Shown here in pieces: positions 48,395-58,275 of a stretch of 64,000 bases of DNA. The DNA comes from Photobacterium aquae (lineage in GTDB: Bacteria > Pseudomonadota > Gammaproteobacteria > Enterobacterales > Vibrionaceae). The notes beneath the pieces are model-generated. The model had not been told where the DNA came from and made no database searches. It saw only the letters and a list, made by a program, of their open reading frames with translations. The translations under genes and the position numbers were made by a program. Each line of letters starts with the position of its first letter. The first letter of the stretch is position 1. The stretch lies in assembly GCF_001029445.1 (NCBI RefSeq), contig NZ_LDOT01000020.1:1-64000 (forward strand), in the 5' to 3' direction.

Positions 48395-49068
48395 TACTGG
48401 GCTTGTAGTTCGAAGATGTAGCCCTGTCCTCGGATTGTCGAGATGGGGTTGTCTTGGCCGTTACTGGTAAATTTCTTGCGCAAGCGGCTGATCATCACTT
48501 CGATGGTGTTGGGATCCCCTTCTTGATCTTCGTACAGAACATCAAGCAGGCGCTGCTTGGAGACCACTTGGCGGCTATGGCGCATCAGGTATTCCAGTAG
48601 ATCGTATTCAAAGGCTGTGAGTTCGAGTAGGTTTTCGCGGATAAAGACTTGTTTAGCGAGTAAATCGACCCGAATATTACCGGCTGTCATTTCCGGTTTG
48701 ACGAAACCGGCACTGCGGCGCACCAGCGCACTGAGGCGTGCAACCATCTCTTCTTTCTGGAACGGTTTCACCAAATAGTCATCGGCGCCGGCTTCAAGGC
48801 CCGTTACTTTGTCCTGCCAGTTGGAACGAGCCGTGAGAATAAGGATTGGCAGACGTAGGCCTTTGTCTCGGATGTCTTTTATCAGGCTGATTCCGTCACG
48901 GTCAGGTAAGCCTATATCTACAATGGCGACATCGTTAGGGTAATCTTGTGCGAAGAACAGCCCTTCCTCGGCGGTGCCAGCGCACTGTACCTGATGGCCC
49001 ATTTCGCCAAGCTGTGATTTGAGGTGATGGCTAAGAATAGGATCGTCTTCAACAATAAGAATGCGCAT
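48394..49068 (-). CDS. phoP: PhoP-like response regulator
   Basis: 224 residues, OmpR/PhoB class. Receiver with acidic pair Glu7-Asp8-Asp9 and phospho-Asp51 (VAIVDIGLPDRDG), TARSNWQDKVTGLEAGADDY, and a winged helix ending STIRGQGYIFEL, all near E. coli PhoP. Its stop overlaps the phoQ ATG (TAATG), so the pair is coupled. No clear PhoP box seen upstream. Confidence 0.9.
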   Translation of the reverse strand: MRILIVEDDPILSHHLKSQLGEMGHQVQCAGTAEEGLFFAQDYPNDVAIVDIGLPDRDGISLIKDIRDKGLRLPILILTARSNWQDKVTGLEAGADDYLVKPFQKEEMVARLSALVRRSAGFVKPEMTAGNIRVDLLAKQVFIRENLLELTAFEYDLLEYLMRHSRQVVSKQRLLDVLYEDQEGDPNTIEVMISRLRKKFTSNGQDNPISTIRGQGYIFELQAQ

Positions 49069-49337
49069 AGTTTTGATACCAATGTATTTTTCTTTCTTTC
49101 AATATACTGAACAGAAAGAAAACTGGCGAATGATAAAGGGGAAAATGTGCAATGAGTCAGCCTTTGGTTAATGGCATGACCCCGTAAAATCCCAATACTA
49201 TCAAGATGCCGTATTCTCGCTGAGGCAAGCATCTCGAGGTAACTTGAGTATATGCAATAGGATAAATCAGGCGGTCTGAATATGTGCTGACTGAGCAGGA
49301 AAAGGCTTCCCCCGGCTTGCGGCCGGGGGAGGGGGGA

Positions 49338-51020
49338 TCATTGGAGAATAACGTACAGCGTACCTGCAATGGTCAGCAGGACGTTGGCGATGGCATAGGT
49401 GCCAGCATAACCAAGGGCCGGGATAGTTGAGCGGGCATGCTCGTTGATCATATCCATAGCCGGGGCACAGGTTCGGGCACCGATAATGGCACCGAATAGC
49501 AGGGCGCGGTTCATATTCAGCACGTAGGCTCCGAACAGGTAAGCGAGAACGACAGGGATCACGCTCACCATCAGACTGACGGCAAAGACAGTCGGGCCTA
49601 TGGTGCTCAGCGAGTTGAACATGTTCGAGCCCGCACTCAAGCCGATACCAACCATAAAGACCATCAGGCCAAGATCCTTGGTCATATTCAATGCACCCTG
49701 CGGTACGTAACCGAACGTTGGGTGGTTGGCGCGGAGGAAACCAAGGGTAATCCCCGCGACGAGCAAGCCTGCGGCACTACCTAGGCCGAAGGCTAGGTGA
49801 CCGAATTTCATGGTGATGCTACCGACTAGCAGGCCGATGATAAAGAAGCAGCAGAATGCCAGCAAATCCGCAATTTGGCTGTGTACCGAGATGAAACCGA
49901 TGCGCTCGGCAAGGCCATGCACCCGGCTCTTTTCACCGCTGACCTGAAGGATGTCCCCTTTGTTGAGCATAATGCTGTGGTCCATTGGCATTTCGATCTG
50001 AGCCCGGACAACACGGTTTAGGAAACAGCCGTATTCAGACAGGTTCAGCTCGGACAGACGTTTGCCAGCGATACTGTCGTTCTTGACCACGATTTCTTCT
50101 TCGATAATACGCAAATCAAGTAGATCGCGGTCGAATACCTCTTTACCGTTGCGGAAGCTAGGGTCCAAACGGGCATGGCTATCTGGGTAGCCGACAAGTG
50201 CAATCTCATCACCTTCTTGCAAAATGGCATCGCCATCAGGGTTGGCCAAGATACCGTTACGGCGGATTCGCTCAATGTAACAGCCTGTCTGGCGGTAGAT
50301 GCCCAGTTCGCGTAGGTTACGGCCATCAATCCAGTTGATTAGTTCTGGTCCTACTCGGTAAGCGCGGATAATCGGCAGGTATACTTTGCGCTGGGCACTT
50401 TCGCCGATGCCGCGTTCACGGGCAATTTGCTGTGAGGATTCTGCCAGATTTTGCTTTTGAAGTTTCGGCATCAGCTTGGCCAGCATGATCACACTAACGA
50501 GGCCAATCAGGTAAGACATGGCGTAGCCGACACTCAGGCTGTCGATAATCGTGGCGATGGCCTGTGGTTCGGTGACATCTGTCAGGCCGCTTAGAAGGGC
50601 ATCCTTGGCACCTACCAGTACTGGAGTTGCGGTTAGAGATCCGGCCATCAGTCCGGTTGCCAGCCCCAAGTCGAGGTTGAGGGATTGGCTCATAATCGCA
50701 GTAATGACCGTTGCCGAAACAACAACGACCAATGCCAACAGCAAATAGTGTTTGCCGTCGCGGAAAAAAATACCGAAGAAGTTAGGGCCTGCTTCAATGC
50801 CGACACAGAAAATAAACAGCATAAAGCCGATATTTAGTGCTTCTGCATCGAAGGTGAAGCCGGCATTGCCGAATAGCAGGGCGGTGATCAGGACTCCGAT
50901 GGAGTTGCCGAGCTGCATGTTGGCAAAACGAATTTTACCGGCAAACAGGCCAACGGCTAAGACGACAAAAAGCAACAGAATATCATTCTGGTGGAGGAGG
51001 GCGGCGACGTCGATATTCAC
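49338..51020 (-). CDS. YbjL-type putative transporter (AAE family)
   Basis: 560 residues from GTG 51020 ([13 protein letters not shown]), aligned with E. coli YbjL (561). Two blocks of five to six membrane helices surround two RCK_C domains ([40 protein letters not shown]). The AspT/YidE/YbjL family includes aspartate:alanine exchangers, but the substrate of YbjL is unknown. Upstream of grxA in reverse order on the same strand, as ybjL and grxA are neighbours in E. coli. Confidence 0.88.
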   Translation of the reverse strand: MNIDVAALLHQNDILLLFVVLAVGLFAGKIRFANMQLGNSIGVLITALLFGNAGFTFDAEALNIGFMLFIFCVGIEAGPNFFGIFFRDGKHYLLLALVVVVSATVITAIMSQSLNLDLGLATGLMAGSLTATPVLVGAKDALLSGLTDVTEPQAIATIIDSLSVGYAMSYLIGLVSVIMLAKLMPKLQKQNLAESSQQIARERGIGESAQRKVYLPIIRAYRVGPELINWIDGRNLRELGIYRQTGCYIERIRRNGILANPDGDAILQEGDEIALVGYPDSHARLDPSFRNGKEVFDRDLLDLRIIEEEIVVKNDSIAGKRLSELNLSEYGCFLNRVVRAQIEMPMDHSIMLNKGDILQVSGEKSRVHGLAERIGFISVHSQIADLLAFCCFFIIGLLVGSITMKFGHLAFGLGSAAGLLVAGITLGFLRANHPTFGYVPQGALNMTKDLGLMVFMVGIGLSAGSNMFNSLSTIGPTVFAVSLMVSVIPVVLAYLFGAYVLNMNRALLFGAIIGARTCAPAMDMINEHARSTIPALGYAGTYAIANVLLTIAGTLYVILQ

Positions 51021-51170
51021 TACAAATTTTCCGCAGGAAAGGGTAAGAACTAGAGCAAGTAAGAATTGGGGCAAATTTTAGCTGATTTTGTGGAGAGAAC
51101 CTACCGCAAAAAGTGCTTTTTTGAACGAAAAACAGATTAATTTATGCTGGTATTTCAGTTGGCCTATATT

Positions 51171-51198
51171 AAGAAAGGCTGACAAAGCAGCCTTTCTT
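51171..51198 (-). terminator. Hairpin after grxA
   Basis: Perfect 11-bp stem AAGAAAGGCTG / CAGCCTTTCTT with a six-base loop, 26 bases past the grxA stop; the T-run on the minus strand is short. Confidence 0.65.
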
Positions 51199-51223
51199 GA
51201 AAATATGTAACTTATTTAAGAGA

Positions 51224-51487
51224 TTACTGGAATAGACCCAGATTTTCTTTAGCGTAGGCTTCGAAGTCTGTGCAGCCGCCAATGTGCTCTTGATCGATAA
51301 AGATCTGAGGTACTGTTTCAACAGGCTTACCAACAGTCTGCTCAAGGTCAGCCTTGCTGATACCTTCAGCGTGGATATCCACGTAACGGAAATTGAAATC
51401 TTCGCGCTCTTCTTTTAGCTTTTCTGCCAACTCTTTAGCACGGACACAGAATGGGCAACCAGGACGACCGAAAATAACTACAAACAT
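51224..51487 (-). CDS. grxA: GrxA, glutaredoxin 1
   Basis: 87 residues. Dithiol active site GRPGCPFCVRAKEL, cis-Pro loop VETVPQIFIDQEHIGGCTDF. Glutathione-dependent reductant for ribonucleotide reductase and others. Good ribosome site (GGAGAGAT). Confidence 0.96.
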   Translation of the reverse strand: MFVVIFGRPGCPFCVRAKELAEKLKEEREDFNFRYVDIHAEGISKADLEQTVGKPVETVPQIFIDQEHIGGCTDFEAYAKENLGLFQ

Positions 51488-51880
51488 GGATATCTCTCCT
51501 TATCTTTAATGCGTTTACTATAACGCGGCATTACGCGATGACAAAGCGGGTTTTGCCTGTTGGTATGATAGATAAAATCGATTGATAGCCCTAAGTAGGC
51601 ATTTGGGGCACCTGTTTATACAAGGTGCAAGCTATCAGCATTCAGAAAAGGATGGCGCACGGGTTGTACTTGACTGCCTAGGTAGAGATGTTATCGCGGT
51701 GCTGGCTACTTAAAGAGGGAAGCATTAATGATAGGCGAATATTTGTGACAGTTCGCTAGTTATGAAACCAAGAATGGTATTCATTGGTGAAATCTTGCTC
51801 AGAATCAAAAACAGGAACAAGTAACTGGGCACACTCGTTAATAATTAAGGAATTTAGAGTTAGCGTGTAATGGAGTGCCT
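51488..51880. other. Divergent grxA/alcohol dehydrogenase region
   Basis: No gene seen. Contains a nested inverted repeat: outer TGATAGC/GCTATCA (51583-51589, 51631-51637), inner GCACCT/AGGTGC (51608-51613, 51623-51628). An RNA structure or protein-binding site is possible. Confidence 0.4.
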
Positions 51881-53083
51881 ATGTTTCAGTTTATGACTGC
51901 ATCGAGGATCATTTTCGGTGAAGGGGCGCTGGTCAATTCTCTTACCTCTCTTAACCAGTTTGGCTACAGTGTATTGCTGGTGACGGGAAGGGATAGCCAG
52001 CGCGCAGAGCCACTGATCCACTATTTTAAACAACAGGGAATGCGCTATCAGCAAGTGGCCGTGCATGGTGAACCGCTTATTGCCATGGTGGAGGAATTGG
52101 CTGCGATGGGGCGGAAATTTCGTCCCGACATGGTCCTAGCTATCGGCGGTGGTAGCGTGCTCGATACTGGCAAGGCGTTGGCTGCACTGATCCCCAATCA
52201 GGGAAGTGTGTATGACTATGTCGAAGTCGTTGGGCGCAATGTCCCACTTCAGGCCAAGCCTATCCCATTTATTGCCGTGCCGACAACCGCAGGGACAGGG
52301 GCGGAAGTCAGCAAGAATGCGGTGCTTCGTTCTGCTCAGGAAAATGTCAAAGTCAGCCTGCGCTCGCCGGATATGCTGCCGGACTTAGCCATTGTCGACC
52401 CAACGTTAACTTACGGCATGGATCCTGTGATGTCGGGCTGTTGCGGAATGGATGCTTTTACTCACCTGATGGAATCGTATGTCTGCGGTGATCCCAACCC
52501 TTTGACGGATATGGTTTGTGAGGAAGGGTTGCGTCGTTTGGCTGGGGCGATATTGCCCGCGTGCGAAGATGATGATCCCAGGGCGCGCGCCGACATGTCT
52601 TTCGCGGCGCTGTTGGGGGGAATGGCATTGGCCAACGCTAAGCTGGGGGCGGCCCACGGGCTTGCCTCGTCGCTGGGTGGCCGGCTGGATGCCCCTCATG
52701 GCCTGATTACCGCCCAGCTGGCCCCTTATGTTATGCAAGAGAATGTGCTGGCAGCCCGCGAGGCAGGACGGGGTGATGTATTAAATCGTTACCGTCAGTT
52801 GGCCTGCATACTCACCGGCCGGATGAATGCCGAGATTATAGACGGTGTGATGTGGACGAAACGGACCTTGAAGCGGTTGAATCTACCGTATGTGTCTGAT
52901 TACGGCCTGTGCGAAGTATCATTTGATGCAGTTGCCGAAGATGCCCTGCTGTCGAATGCGATTAAAGGAAACCCGCTGCCTCTGAATAAATCCCGCCTGT
53001 TGAGTATTTTGCACCATATGTGCGATTGCCATGCAATTTCGACTGATTTGGATGCTTATCATGAGCAGCCCAGTCCGCAATAA
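51881..53083 (+). CDS. Iron-containing alcohol dehydrogenase family protein
   Basis: 400 residues from ATG 51881 with GGAG upstream (GTG 51875 less likely). NAD-binding GGGSVLDTGKALAAL, VPTTAGTGAEVSKNAVL, and the metal-binding signature AAHGLASSLGGRLDAPHG with further His in CGMDAFTHLMESYVC. Type III (Fe) dehydrogenases act on alcohols, butanol, lactaldehyde or glycerol; the substrate cannot be told here. Single-gene unit with its own terminator. Confidence 0.9.
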   Translation: MFQFMTASRIIFGEGALVNSLTSLNQFGYSVLLVTGRDSQRAEPLIHYFKQQGMRYQQVAVHGEPLIAMVEELAAMGRKFRPDMVLAIGGGSVLDTGKALAALIPNQGSVYDYVEVVGRNVPLQAKPIPFIAVPTTAGTGAEVSKNAVLRSAQENVKVSLRSPDMLPDLAIVDPTLTYGMDPVMSGCCGMDAFTHLMESYVCGDPNPLTDMVCEEGLRRLAGAILPACEDDDPRARADMSFAALLGGMALANAKLGAAHGLASSLGGRLDAPHGLITAQLAPYVMQENVLAAREAGRGDVLNRYRQLACILTGRMNAEIIDGVMWTKRTLKRLNLPYVSDYGLCEVSFDAVAEDALLSNAIKGNPLPLNKSRLLSILHHMCDCHAISTDLDAYHEQPSPQ

Positions 53084-53114
53084 ATTCAGCAATAAACGAA
53101 CAGAATAAGATCTT

Positions 53115-53143
53115 GAGCCCAATTTCGATTGGGCTCTTTTTTT
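53115..53143 (+). terminator. Terminator of the alcohol dehydrogenase gene
   Basis: GAGCCCAAT-TTCG-ATTGGGCTC with a stable TTCG loop and seven T. Confidence 0.93.
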
Positions 53144-53305
53144 ATTAACACCGATGAGCTGTGTTAAAGTGACGCATCGAACTTTTTGAAAAATAATCAG
53201 TCAGATAGAATATGTTTTGCGGTTGGGGCCAATTAGGGCGACTGACTGTGGATAATTTGCGAGTTAGCGGCGGTTATCTATGCTGCCGAATTTTGAGAGT
53301 ACACT

Positions 53306-54484
53306 ATGACGAACACTGGGAAAGTAGTCAGCGTATTGTTGATGGCTGCTTTGCTTGGCGGTTGCAGTACACCTGAGGGAGGGAGCCTGAATACTTCAGG
53401 TGTCGATGCTGAAACTGCTGTAGGGCATACACAGGAAACCTACCGTTCTTGGCGCGACAAGGTTGTAAAAGCGGAACCATTGATGATTTACGCGCCCAAC
53501 AAGTATGCCTCTATGATGGAGAGTTGGCAGCGTGCCGACGTGCTGTATAAGGATATGGTGGCCACGCCGGCCACGGCCCAAAAAAGTTACTCGCTATTTT
53601 CATCTGGGACTTATCTGGATCGTTTTTATGCCGAAATTGCGGTGATAGAAGCCAATTACAATGAGCTGGTTGGGTTGAAAGATGTCGCTGATGAGGTGTT
53701 GGAACCGGCTATTACGCAAATGGCCTACCTTAATAGCATTGATGCCAATGCCCATTACCGTAGTGAGTTTGTACGACTCAACCGATTCTATGCCAAGTTG
53801 TTTAGCCTCATCGAGAGCGGTGAGTTCAGCGAGGCGCGCGAGGAGCAGCAAGAGTTTTTGGCTCGGGCCCATAGCTTGGAAGTCAGAGTGATAAAGCGGA
53901 TTTATATTGCGCCGGAAGAAGAGGCGCTGCGCCAATTGTGGCGGGATGATGTCCGTTATTATGCGCCATTGAGTTTTGCCCGTGTCGAGCAGGAAATCGA
54001 TACGGCCAAAGCCCTGATTGATAAATCACCAAGAGCATTCGATGCCATTAACCAGTCAGTGTCAGCCATCAAGTTCGAACTGGCGCATGCTGAGAATACT
54101 GCCAATGAAGTCAAAGCGTTGCGTGAGCTTAATCGCGATGAGTATGAAGGCTATATATTGGGTATTGAAGACAAGCTGTTGGCGATCTCTTCGGCGGCTA
54201 ACGGCAGTGATTTACGTGACTTGCCATTGTCGGAACAAGTTCGCCTGATCGAAGCGGGAATTGTGAAGATCCGCCAACGGGAGGGAGAGCATCCGTTACC
54301 CAAGCGCGATGAGCTAAATAGCGATCAATTAGTGAAACTTCAGTTGATACTCCAGCAACAAAATACTGAAATTATGCAGCTTAAGCAGCAGCTGAATCGG
54401 CTAAATGGCACTATCCCAGAGGAGCAACCCGCGCCGAGCGAGCCTACATTGCAAACGAAAGCGACCGCGAGTCTTGCTCATTAA
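53306..54484 (+). CDS. Coiled-coil lipoprotein of unknown function
   Basis: 392 residues. Lipoprotein signal MTNTGKVVSVLLMAALLGGC with lipidated Cys20; Ser at +2 predicts outer-membrane targeting. The rest is mainly helical (TAQKSYSLFSSGTYLDRFYA, FSEAREEQQEFLARAHSLEV) with a C-terminal coiled coil (KLQLILQQQNTEIMQLKQQL) and a Pro-rich end. Similar proteins are annotated in Vibrio as lipoproteins or ATPase-like, but no nucleotide motif is present. A periplasmic structural or scaffold role is a guess. Confidence 0.75.
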   Translation: MTNTGKVVSVLLMAALLGGCSTPEGGSLNTSGVDAETAVGHTQETYRSWRDKVVKAEPLMIYAPNKYASMMESWQRADVLYKDMVATPATAQKSYSLFSSGTYLDRFYAEIAVIEANYNELVGLKDVADEVLEPAITQMAYLNSIDANAHYRSEFVRLNRFYAKLFSLIESGEFSEAREEQQEFLARAHSLEVRVIKRIYIAPEEEALRQLWRDDVRYYAPLSFARVEQEIDTAKALIDKSPRAFDAINQSVSAIKFELAHAENTANEVKALRELNRDEYEGYILGIEDKLLAISSAANGSDLRDLPLSEQVRLIEAGIVKIRQREGEHPLPKRDELNSDQLVKLQLILQQQNTEIMQLKQQLNRLNGTIPEEQPAPSEPTLQTKATASLAH

Positions 54485-54530
54485 GGTGATGTGATTTAGT
54501 GGTTAGCATGTAGAAACTCTGGATACTTAT

Positions 54531-54560
54531 AAAAAAAGCAGCCAAAAGGCTGCTTTTTTT
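54531..54560 (+). terminator. Terminator of the lipoprotein gene
   Basis: AAAAAAAGCAGCC-AAAA-GGCTGCTTTTTTT. Confidence 0.93.
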
Positions 54561-54875
54561 ATAAGTTGTGAAATATTGTGGTGCTTGTAAATTCTTATTG
54601 TCAATTAAACTTTTGTTTTTATTGTTTATTTTGGTTTTTTGTACGCGTGATGTTTTTTGTTCCGAAACAGTTTCTAACAACTTGTAAGGCTTTATAGGAA
54701 TAAACTGCTTTACAAAAAGGCAGGTAAAACAACTTATTTTTGATTTTGGCTAACTTTTGCGCGTCTTTTGGCTTGATTTGCCTCTCGACGTCCTTTAGAA
54801 TTCGCCGCGCATTCGATGAGTGCACCCATTTTTTAATAATTGTAAACTTTTTTGAATTACTCCTTTGAGGAATCC
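54561..54875. other. satP upstream region, no gene seen
   Basis: AT-rich, 315 bases. An 87-codon frame on the minus strand (54619-54882) would run into the satP start and has no ribosome site, so it is not called. Confidence 0.4.
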
Positions 54876-55463
54876 ATGTCAACGAAACTAGCTAACCCAG
54901 CGCCACTTGGCCTAATGGGCTTTGGTATGACTACCATCCTTCTAAATATCCACAATGCGGGCTTCTTCCCTATTGATTCGATGATCCTTGCTATGGGTAT
55001 TTTCTACGGTGGCCTGAGCCAGGTAATCGTGGGCATGATGTGCTTCAAGCGTGGTGACACTTTCGGTACTACAGCATTTACTTCTTACGGTCTGTTCTGG
55101 TTGACTCTTGTTGGTCTGATCGTAATGCCATACATGGGTCTGCCAGCAAGCCCTGCTAGCTTCATGGGTTGGTACCTACTACTATGGGGTATCTTCACTG
55201 GCTTCATGTTCATCGGTTCACTATGCTACCCACGTGCTAAGCAGTTCGTATTTGGTTCTCTGACTGTTCTATTCTTCTTGCTGGCTGCTCGTGATTTCAC
55301 TGGTAGCGCGCTAATCGGCACTATCGCTGGTTTTGAAGGCATTATCTGTGGCGCAAGCGCAATCTACTTCGCAATGGCTCAGGTACTGAACAACGAGTAC
55401 GGTCGTACTATCCTGCCAGTTGGCGAGCTGAAAAAAGACAAAGCACTTAAAGCGGCTGCTTAA
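54876..55463 (+). CDS. satP: SatP-like acetate/succinate transporter (GPR1/FUN34/YaaH)
   Basis: 195 residues from ATG 54876 (TTGAGGAA upstream). Six membrane helices and the family signature NPAPLGLMGFGMTTILLNIH; the AFTSYGLFWLTLV and ICGASAIYFAMAQVLNNEYG segments match E. coli SatP. Proton-coupled uptake of acetate and succinate. Codon use is strongly biased to preferred codons, as for highly expressed genes. Confidence 0.93.
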   Translation: MSTKLANPAPLGLMGFGMTTILLNIHNAGFFPIDSMILAMGIFYGGLSQVIVGMMCFKRGDTFGTTAFTSYGLFWLTLVGLIVMPYMGLPASPASFMGWYLLLWGIFTGFMFIGSLCYPRAKQFVFGSLTVLFFLLAARDFTGSALIGTIAGFEGIICGASAIYFAMAQVLNNEYGRTILPVGELKKDKALKAAA

Positions 55464-55486
55464 TCGCCCCCGTTTATAGCGTTTCG

Positions 55487-55516
55487 AAAACCCGCCCATG
55501 TGGCGGGTTTTTTTAT
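55487..55516 (+). terminator. Terminator of satP
   Basis: AAAACCCGCC-CATGT-GGCGGGTTTT plus further T. Confidence 0.92.
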
Positions 55517-55641
55517 GTCTGAAAATCGCGGCTTTATCCTGTGGATGGGGATCCGGGGGATAACTAATCATCTAATGAATTGGATTAGTATAAGCTTAAT
55601 GCCATGAGTGGTTGTGACTCCAGTTAGAGGGGGATGGGCTT

Positions 55642-56610
55642 ATGGCACAGCGATATGCAGCATTGATGGGGGCATTGGTTGCCGATGCGGCCAGTATGGG
55701 AACACACTGGATATACTCACCAGAGAGAATCGCGGCACTTCAGGAGCGGCCGCATTTTCCTTTTATTGAACCCGACGCCGAAAACTATCAAGGCGTTGAA
55801 GGCTACTATGCCCATAGTCAGATAACCGCCGGTGAGCTAACAATTTATGGGGAATGGCTAGCCCTGTATATCCGGTTGCTCAGTCAGCCCGGGTTGGGTA
55901 CGCGAGAAATCCAGCAGGCGGTGCTGGATTATTTTGGCCCCGGCGGGGAGTTTATCGGTTATGTCGACAGTCCTACCAAGGCGCTGCTGCTGACCTTGTT
56001 TTCTCTGCCTCCCGAAGACTGGCCTGATGATTCGGGCTGCGATGATGATCAAAACCCGGCGTTGTGTGCGATACCAGCGCTGGTCTCGCTGAAGATGCCG
56101 TCTGAGCAGTTAGAGCGGGAGATCATGCGAATCGTAGGGATCACCCACCAGAATGAGACGGCATTGCAGTGCGCCTCGGCCTTTGCCAGTTCGCTGAACG
56201 AGGCATTGCGTTCTAGGCGCATGGAGCCCGTGCTCAACATCTTGAAGATTAAATCTCCGCCTCTGATTCAGGAGCGCATTGAGCAGGTGAGGGTGCTTAG
56301 CGGTGATGTTAATGACTTTTCCCATGTGCTGAGTATCGTGAACAGTGCCTGCCACCTTGGTGACAGCATTCCGTTGGCTGCATGGATTTTGCAAAATAGC
56401 GACAGCTATACCGAGGCGGTGATTAAGAATATCCTAATCGGCGGTGACAGTTGCGGCCGAGGGATTATCGTCGGCGCATTGGCCGGAGCCTGCTACGGTT
56501 TTGGGGATCAAAAGGGGATTCCGATTTCCTGGCTGACGACCTTGCAGTGTGGGGAGGCGATGGCTGAGGATATCGAGCAGTTGCTGCACCATGCTAGCGG
56601 GGCATTTTAG
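55642..56610 (+). CDS. Divergent ADP-ribosylglycohydrolase (DraG/ARH) family protein
   Basis: 322 residues, all-helical ARH fold suggested by the start YAALMGALVADAASMGTHWI and C-terminal KNILIGGDSCGRGIIVGALA and GACYGF. In active DraG-type enzymes the metal site uses a TDD motif in the first third and a GGDTD motif near the end; here these read AGELTIYGEWLALY and GGDSCGRG, so most metal ligands are changed. It may act on another substrate or be non-catalytic. Stands alone with its own terminator. Confidence 0.78.
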   Translation: MAQRYAALMGALVADAASMGTHWIYSPERIAALQERPHFPFIEPDAENYQGVEGYYAHSQITAGELTIYGEWLALYIRLLSQPGLGTREIQQAVLDYFGPGGEFIGYVDSPTKALLLTLFSLPPEDWPDDSGCDDDQNPALCAIPALVSLKMPSEQLEREIMRIVGITHQNETALQCASAFASSLNEALRSRRMEPVLNILKIKSPPLIQERIEQVRVLSGDVNDFSHVLSIVNSACHLGDSIPLAAWILQNSDSYTEAVIKNILIGGDSCGRGIIVGALAGACYGFGDQKGIPISWLTTLQCGEAMAEDIEQLLHHASGAF

Positions 56611-56637
56611 CGGTTGTCTCGGGAAGACGCCCATTAA

Positions 56638-56661
56638 AAAAGCCACCCGAGGGTGGCTTTT
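56638..56661. terminator. Bidirectional terminator between the ARH-like gene and sdaB
   Basis: AAAAGCCACCCGAGGGTGGCTTTT, A-rich and T-rich flanks for both convergent genes. Confidence 0.88.
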
Positions 56662-56679
56662 ATTATTCGAACTTGGCGA

Positions 56680-58041
56680 TTAGCAAAGTACTTTGATTGC
56701 CAGGCCGCCCTGAGACGTTTCGCGGTATTTCGCGTTCATGTCTTTACCAGTTTCCAGCATGGTTTCGATAACTTTGTCTAGTGATACGCGTGGCTCAGAA
56801 GAGCGACGTAGCGCCATGCGAGAGGCGTTGATTGCTTTAACAGCAGCAATACCGTTACGCTCGATACATGGAACCTGTACCTGACCGGCAACTGGGTCAC
56901 AAGTAAGGCCTAGGTTGTGCTCCATCGCGATTTCCGCAGCCATACATACCTGCTCAGGGCTACCGCCCATTAGCTCAGCAAGGCCAGCAGCCGCCATAGA
57001 ACATGCCACACCTACTTCACCCTGACAGCCAACTTCAGCGCCTGAGATAGATGCGTTACGCTTGTAAAGGCCACCGATAGCACCAGATGCCGCAAAGTAA
57101 CGAGTGTACTCTTTAGGGCCAACTGGCTGGATGAACTTGTCGTAGTACGCAAGTACCGCAGGGATGATACCGCAAGCACCGTTGGTAGGTGCAGTAACAA
57201 CACGGCCACCGGCTGCGTTTTCTTCGTTAACGGCGAAAGCGTACATGTTAACCCAGTCAACCACAGTCATTGGGTCGTTGCTTAGCTTCTCGTTAGTCAT
57301 CAGCTGCTGGCGCAGTGCTGCTGCACGGCGAGGCACACGTAGAGGCCCAGGCAGGATACCTTCTTCGCTCATACCACGCTCCATACACTCGCGCATAGTG
57401 CGCCAGATGTTAGCGAAGTAAGTGCTGATGTCGTCTTCGGCATTCATCGCACGCTCGTTAGACATAACAAGTGAGCTGATAGACAGGCCGTTTTCTTTAC
57501 ACTGGTTCACTAGCTCTTCGGCTGTCTTGAACATGTAAGGAACTTTAACGGATGATTCTGCTGATTTACCGAAGTTCTCTTCGTCGACGATGAAACCGCC
57601 ACCGATAGAGTAGTAAGTCTTGGTGTAGGCTTCTTCCTCGCCGATCCAGGCGTGGATAGTCATACCATTCTCGTGAAGAGGAAGGTTTGTTGTATGGAAG
57701 TTCATACCGCCTTCACGAGGGAAGTCAACAGTGTGGCAGTGCATGCCCACTGGTAGACGCTCAGTTTCTTCAACGCGTGCGATGAAGCCTGGGATAGCGT
57801 CGATGTCTACATGCTCAGGGCTGTTGCCCGCAAGACCCATAATGATAGCGATATCAGTGTGGTGACCCTTACCGGTTAGAGAAAGTGAACCGTAAACATC
57901 CACGGTAATTTTAGTCACGTCACGAAGTTTACCCATGCTGCGCAGGTCATCGATAAATTCTTTACCTGCTTTCATTGGGCCAACAGTGTGCGAACTGGAA
58001 GGACCCACACCAATTTTATAGATATCAAAAACACTGATCAT
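56680..58041 (-). CDS. sdaB: L-serine ammonia-lyase (SdaA/SdaB type)
   Basis: Deaminates serine to pyruvate with a 4Fe-4S cluster. 454 residues from ATG 58041 ([20 protein letters not shown]). Conserved [20 protein letters not shown] and [15 protein letters not shown] carry cluster cysteines. Place after sdaC on the same strand points to SdaB rather than SdaA. Preferred codons suggest high expression. Confidence 0.93.
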   Translation of the reverse strand: MISVFDIYKIGVGPSSSHTVGPMKAGKEFIDDLRSMGKLRDVTKITVDVYGSLSLTGKGHHTDIAIIMGLAGNSPEHVDIDAIPGFIARVEETERLPVGMHCHTVDFPREGGMNFHTTNLPLHENGMTIHAWIGEEEAYTKTYYSIGGGFIVDEENFGKSAESSVKVPYMFKTAEELVNQCKENGLSISSLVMSNERAMNAEDDISTYFANIWRTMRECMERGMSEEGILPGPLRVPRRAAALRQQLMTNEKLSNDPMTVVDWVNMYAFAVNEENAAGGRVVTAPTNGACGIIPAVLAYYDKFIQPVGPKEYTRYFAASGAIGGLYKRNASISGAEVGCQGEVGVACSMAAAGLAELMGGSPEQVCMAAEIAMEHNLGLTCDPVAGQVQVPCIERNGIAAVKAINASRMALRRSSEPRVSLDKVIETMLETGKDMNAKYRETSQGGLAIKVLC

Positions 58042-58136
58042 TGCAAATACCTCAGCCACGGGAAACAATCTTGTTTCCAAACTAGACTGTATAGATTTTT
58101 CATTCTCGCCCCTTCCTTGGCGAGATAATCAAAACA

Positions 58137-58167
58137 AAAGAGCAGGGGCTTTTGCGTCCTGCTCTTT
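58137..58167 (-). terminator. Intercistronic hairpin between sdaC and sdaB
   Basis: AAAGAGCAGG / CCTGCTCTTT with an 11-base loop, followed on the minus strand by TGTTTTGATT. It may stop part of the sdaC transcripts or protect the sdaC message. Confidence 0.65.
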
Positions 58168-58275
58168 AGTGTGTCTATTGTACGTGATTTGCCTGAGAAG
58201 ACTATGCGTTCTAGCACATTTTCTTACAGATTTTAGTCATCACGGAGCAATATCATGGCCTAGCTGTTCTTTGGC

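Noticed and set aside
54619..54882. An 87-codon minus frame before satP
   Set aside because: AT-rich chance frame with no ribosome site, overlapping the satP start.
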